This document shows, piece after piece, positions 60,917 through 64,000 of a stretch of 64,000 nt of DNA. Origin of the DNA: Paramacrobiotus metropolitanus (Eukaryota; Tardigrada; Eutardigrada; Parachela; Macrobiotidae). A model generated the notes under the pieces. It saw only the letters and a program-made list of their open reading frames with translations. It had not been told where the DNA came from and did not search any database. The stretch lies in the NCBI RefSeq assembly GCF_019649055.1, contig NW_026570382.1, positions 172,860 to 236,859 on the forward strand, in the 5' to 3' direction. Positions within the stretch are counted from its first letter, which is position 1; the number at the start of each line of letters is the position of its first letter. Made by a program: the position numbers and the translations under genes.

Positions 60917-62310
60917 TGGAACCACCAGTGAGCGTCGTACAAGAAGACGATGCGATGGAAGGGACCAGCTCAGTTGTCGAAACCACGTCTCAAGAGAATG
61001 TGACTCACCGACGAAATGTGATCCTGGATAGTGACCTTCAACCGGCTTCATCGACGAGTAATGAACCGTCGCAGCCAGCATCAGCAGACCGACGTGAACC
61101 GGAAGGTCAAGGCGAACAGGATAATCGTCGCCAAGGCGATCAGCGATTACACTCCAGATTTAATAACCGACAACCAGAAAGTATTGACATGGAATACAAG
61201 ACGACTGATATTGATGAGCAAACGGTCGAAATTTGTCGATACTTTGGACTTGAGCCGGATTCGGTTGAAGCCAATAAAATTGGCACAATTCTGCGACAGC
61301 TGAGTCATTTCTTACTCGACTCGGGTTACGCGAAAGAAATTAAAGAGGGAGTGGAACAGGGACTTTTTCGCCGGTTATTCATCCACCGCGACTCGGTACG
61401 GGATTGTTATCTCCCTATCAGACAGAATGGGCTACACAGCTTAGTGGATTTGAACTTACTGGATGTACCATTGGATACAACTGACCCAATCGGAATGACA
61501 CAGTTCTACTATCGTGATTATCCTGAACGACAGGAATATGTGGCTCAGTTTGTTTTACGATATGTGAATCCAGCTTTCAAGTTGTTAGCTGCGAGAGCAT
61601 CGATCGGATTACAGGTGGATCCGAAGGACCATGCCGCAAAAAGGATGGGGCAAAAGGTCTTCGCTGCGAGATTGGCACATTACAAGACACAGAATCAATT
61701 GGTGTCTAATACTATGAAGGACGACATTCCACCGTTCTTCCGGGCTCATGTCGCTAAATTGGGACAACCGTTGGAACACATTAGCATAGCCCATAATGCT
61801 CGGAAGGCGCTGAAGAAATGTAAGACACGGATGGAAAAGGGCAACTTGACACAGCGCCATGCCTCCCAAGTTGAAGAGAGGATCAATAAGATCAAAGATT
61901 CTCTAGGAAGTGACTATGTGGAACCGGTAGACGGAGTCGAGACTTACATTGATGAATTCTTGGTGAAGAAAAGTGACCGTCGTCCGGAACGTGCTCCTAA
62001 CCAGATGGGACGACGCGGTATACGGAACCAGCAGCTTAGGGAGAATCTCGCTGATGTGCAACGTCGCCTAGCTAACGACCCCGATAACCGAAGACTGCGA
62101 CTAGAAGAAAATGACGCACGCCATCGACTTGAGGCGGTTAAGCGAAGTCGCCAAGGTAAAGGTCGTGGCCAACGCGAAGTCGACCCGACAAAGGTCATGG
62201 AAGTCGACTCGACGGAACCAGTTGACCGAACTTCCGACCGAAACCAACCGGAAAGCGCTAAGAAACGCCCGCCGAGAGATGGCGAGGGCGATTCAAACGA
62301 AATGGAATAG
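60895..62310 (+). CDS. ORF6, ~471 aa, unknown
   Basis: The frame is open from before 60895 (upstream codons also look coding), in the -1 frame relative to ORF5, so the two may form one protein in the ancestor. Content: Ser/Gln-rich start, then an ordered region of about 250 residues (D-E-Q-T-V-E-I-C-R-Y-F-G-L, F-Y-Y-R-D-Y-P-E-R-Q-E-Y-V, Y-V-N-P-A-F-K-L-L), then a basic helical segment (R-R-L-A-N-D-P-D-N-R-R-L-R-L) and a charged tail. No signal peptide or transmembrane helix. It is followed by the 3' UTR; last ORF of the element. Confidence 0.65.
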   Translation: MESVVHVVEPPVSVVQEDDAMEGTSSVVETTSQENVTHRRNVILDSDLQPASSTSNEPSQPASADRREPEGQGEQDNRRQGDQRLHSRFNNRQPESIDMEYKTTDIDEQTVEICRYFGLEPDSVEANKIGTILRQLSHFLLDSGYAKEIKEGVEQGLFRRLFIHRDSVRDCYLPIRQNGLHSLVDLNLLDVPLDTTDPIGMTQFYYRDYPERQEYVAQFVLRYVNPAFKLLAARASIGLQVDPKDHAAKRMGQKVFAARLAHYKTQNQLVSNTMKDDIPPFFRAHVAKLGQPLEHISIAHNARKALKKCKTRMEKGNLTQRHASQVEERINKIKDSLGSDYVEPVDGVETYIDEFLVKKSDRRPERAPNQMGRRGIRNQQLRENLADVQRRLANDPDNRRLRLEENDARHRLEAVKRSRQGKGRGQREVDPTKVMEVDSTEPVDRTSDRNQPESAKKRPPRDGEGDSNEME

Positions 62311-63742
62311 TGTTGACCTTTAGGATCACACTATTGAAAGGACGTCTACGGCATTTGTCGGTACGTCACAAAGATGAAAATGGTGTTGTATAAAGGACGT
62401 GACACGTGACATGTTAACATTAATTGTATTTGTGTATTTGTTGTTTGCAGCGTTTATAGCACAGAATTGCCTAAAGAAATCATGTGGAATATCTATTGGG
62501 GTTGAAATTGATTCGGTCTATAAAGCCGGCCCCAAGGGAGTAGTTACGGCAGTTAGCCGGCTCTCCTCTCTAAGCGACTCAGTGTTATAAATGCACAAGA
62601 GAAACAACGGTAATCAAGCCGGATCTCTTGAATACGAAACGGGGCCACAAGCGGCGAAAAAGAGAAAGACAACAGGTGGAATATTGATGAGGTTAACTTA
62701 ATGCGGCAATCAGCCGGCCTCATTAGAGTTGCTACGGTAAACTGTGCCGGCACTCTTTTTAAGCGATTCAGTGTTCAAATTAAAACGAGAAAAACTACGG
62801 TAACCAAGCCGGATTTCTCGTAATAACGTAAGCCACAAGCGGCGAACAAGAGTCAAAGACTTAAGGTGGAAATTTCATGGGGTAAACTCAATGCGGTAAT
62901 TGGCCGGCCCCATCAGAGATGCTACGGTAAACTTGCCGGCACTCTGGCCGCTCGAGGCATACTGAGGTTGGATGTGCGACGAAAGGTCAAACTAAAAATT
63001 TTACCAGGGAGGCAAGCGAAGAAGTGCTTGAAAGCCGCAGAAAATTGGCTAAGTTCCTCCATGACCTTTAATGGAAGTTTGAGAGAAGTCAGATGACCTT
63101 TGGGATCATCATTGCCCAAGAGAGTCATCGTATCAGAATTCAAGTCGCATGACCTTTTGGGACTATTAACCCATAATGAGTCGCACATCTCAACGGATCA
63201 TCTCACCAAAGGATGACCTTTACCAGGGAGGAAGCGAACTACGCTTGTCTACATGACGTCCCTCCATGACCTTTATGGATCTCATTTGAAGTCGTACAAT
63301 TGATACGCACCTTATTCCAAAGATTGAAGCAGTATTCCTAAGTCGTACTTGATACGCACCCGATTCTCAAGCGGATTGTGATGAAAGTCGCATTACGGAT
63401 GCGCGAAATTGCTCAACGGAGCGGAATGGGCCAATGTGCGGAAAACGGTGGACAGGACCTGTGACCTTTGCGAGTCAGACATGGAGGATCCTAGTCTACA
63501 TTTGATTACTACTTTTGTTGATCTTATAACTGTTGATCTGTTTTTATGATAGTATTTTTGTAATTGGATCTCTTTATTCATATCGTATTAAAATGGAATT
63601 GTGCCTTATGGAATTGATGTGATATGATAAATGGAATAAGAGAATTTGATGTTTTTGAGCACGCACAGACACCGGCGACCGTCTTTTCGTGGATTCGGGA
63701 GTGTGTCCAGCCTCACAGGAGCTCGGCATCCCCCCAGAGGCA
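62311..63742 (+). other. 3' UTR of the giant element
   Basis: No coding region. It holds seven CGGY/GCCG two-stem hairpins (62536-62945), a 189-bp tandem duplication, seven TGACCTTT and one AAAGGTCA octamers, and two related blocks starting TTTACCAGGGAGG (near 62998 and 63217). No long purine tract precedes the 3' LTR; the flank is CCCCCAGAGGCA, so the plus-strand primer site is unclear. Confidence 0.7.
62536..62945 (+). other. seven two-stem RNA hairpins in a tandem duplication
   Basis: Inner stem CGGC or CGGT with GCCG; outer stems differ but pair: 62536 (GGAG/CTCC), 62597 (AAGAGA/TCTCTT), 62687 (ATGAGG/CCTCAT), 62725 (AGAGT/ACTCT), 62786 (CGAGAAA/TTTCTCG), 62877 (ATGGGG/CCCCAT) and 62915 (AGAG/CTCT). 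Hairpins 2-4 and 5-7 are the two copies of a 189-bp duplication. GCCACAAGCGGCGAA follows in each copy (62644, 62832) and also occurs in the leader near 40266. Confidence 0.8.
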
Positions 63743-64000
63743 TGTGAGACGAGGCCTCACTAGCGTTCACGTCCGTGGCGCTAGGCGCTACGCCTTTGGA
63801 TTTCGTGTCTGTGTTGTGTCTCGCCGCTGATTGGCTTGTGTTCTGTTAGTGGGCGCGGCATAGCACGTGCTGCACAGTGTTGCACGCTGTTGAATTGGCT
63901 CACGTTTGATCGAGCTGCGCCGATCGTGTTGATTTCTGTTCTCAGACTTTCAATATATTAAAGTCAGCGATTACGGTGCGACGTTTGTGTTTCCGCATAG
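63743..64000 (+). repeat. 3' LTR, truncated by window end
   Basis: Starts TGTGAGACGAGG like the 5' LTR. About 155 bp are near-identical to it, then similarity falls. Roughly the last 95 bp of the LTR lie beyond the window, so the target-site duplication cannot be tested here. Confidence 0.8.

Larger units (their letters stand above)
39587..64000 (+). mobile_element. giant Ty3/gypsy-class LTR retroelement, 3' end cut by window
   Basis: The 5' LTR start (39587) and 3' LTR start (63743) are 24,156 bp apart, so the full element should be about 24.5 kb; typical Ty3 elements are 5-8 kb. Order: LTR, primer site, structured leader, octamer array, gag, frameshift site, pol (protease, accessory domain, RT, RNase H, integrase), ORF3 to ORF6, structured 3' UTR, LTR. 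The PR-RT-RH-IN order and the RT motifs place it in Ty3/gypsy (Metaviridae-like). No envelope-like ORF with transmembrane segments is present. The long intact pol suggests recent activity of the lineage, but several ORFs have single-frame breaks. Confidence 0.9.

Noticed and set aside
54354-62310. An envelope glycoprotein among the 3' ORFs
   Set aside because: No signal peptide, transmembrane helix, furin-like site or cysteine-rich ectodomain was seen in ORF3 to ORF6.
63700-63742. Polypurine tract before the 3' LTR
   Set aside because: The flank is pyrimidine-rich with only AGAGG near the LTR; no convincing tract.
1-64000. tRNA or rRNA genes
   Set aside because: No cloverleaf with A and B boxes and no rRNA core sequence was noticed; a tRNAscan-SE run would be decisive.

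Overview
The window is animal nuclear DNA. It shows spliced protein-coding genes with GT/AG introns, TATA boxes, an AATAAA signal, long AT-rich spacers and heavy retroelement load. The two defensin genes are of the arthropod/mollusc cysteine-stabilised alpha-beta type, which points to an invertebrate and probably an ecdysozoan. I cannot name the species from sequence alone.

Layout. (1) 1-3.5 kb: one small two-exon secreted-peptide gene (1096-1423, +) and an AT-rich spacer. (2) 4121-14665: a 10.5-kb insertion flanked by a perfect 9-bp direct repeat (TATATTGAC) and bounded by inverted arrays of a ~38-bp palindromic unit. Inside, on the minus strand, lie broken pieces of a giant Ty3-like retroelement: gag coiled coil, capsid, zinc knuckle, protease, an accessory domain and a pre-RT region. 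I find no RT, RNase H or integrase. (3) 16-22 kb, minus strand: three tandem paralogues of the small secreted-peptide gene. (4) 23229-31039, +: a complete six-exon VPS16 gene (HOPS/CORVET subunit, 850 aa). (5) 33-38 kb, minus strand: two tandem two-exon defensin genes in a duplicated block. (6) 39587 to the window end: a giant (>24 kb) Ty3/gypsy-class LTR retroelement, complete except for the tail of its 3' LTR.

The giant element has a 5' LTR, an initiator-Met-type primer site, a structured leader, gag (split over three frame segments), a canonical -1 frameshift site with a likely pseudoknot, a ~3050-codon pol, and four further long ORFs with no recognised family (54.3-62.3 kb). These are followed by a structured 3' UTR and the 3' LTR. 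No envelope-like protein was seen.

The strongest unexplained signal is the octamer AAAGGTCA and its complement TGACCTTT. My eye count is about 100 exact copies across the giant element, against less than one expected. They sit in UTRs and inside every ORF, in all three codon phases. The octamer equals a nuclear-receptor monomer site (NBRE/extended half-site). The related decayed element at 4-15 kb is enriched instead for CCGACC/GGTCGG, so each lineage seems to carry its own private DNA word. The leader and 3' UTR also share a family of small two-stem RNA hairpins whose outer stems differ in sequence but still pair. These cis signals plus the extra ORFs are the best candidate for an undescribed system in this window.
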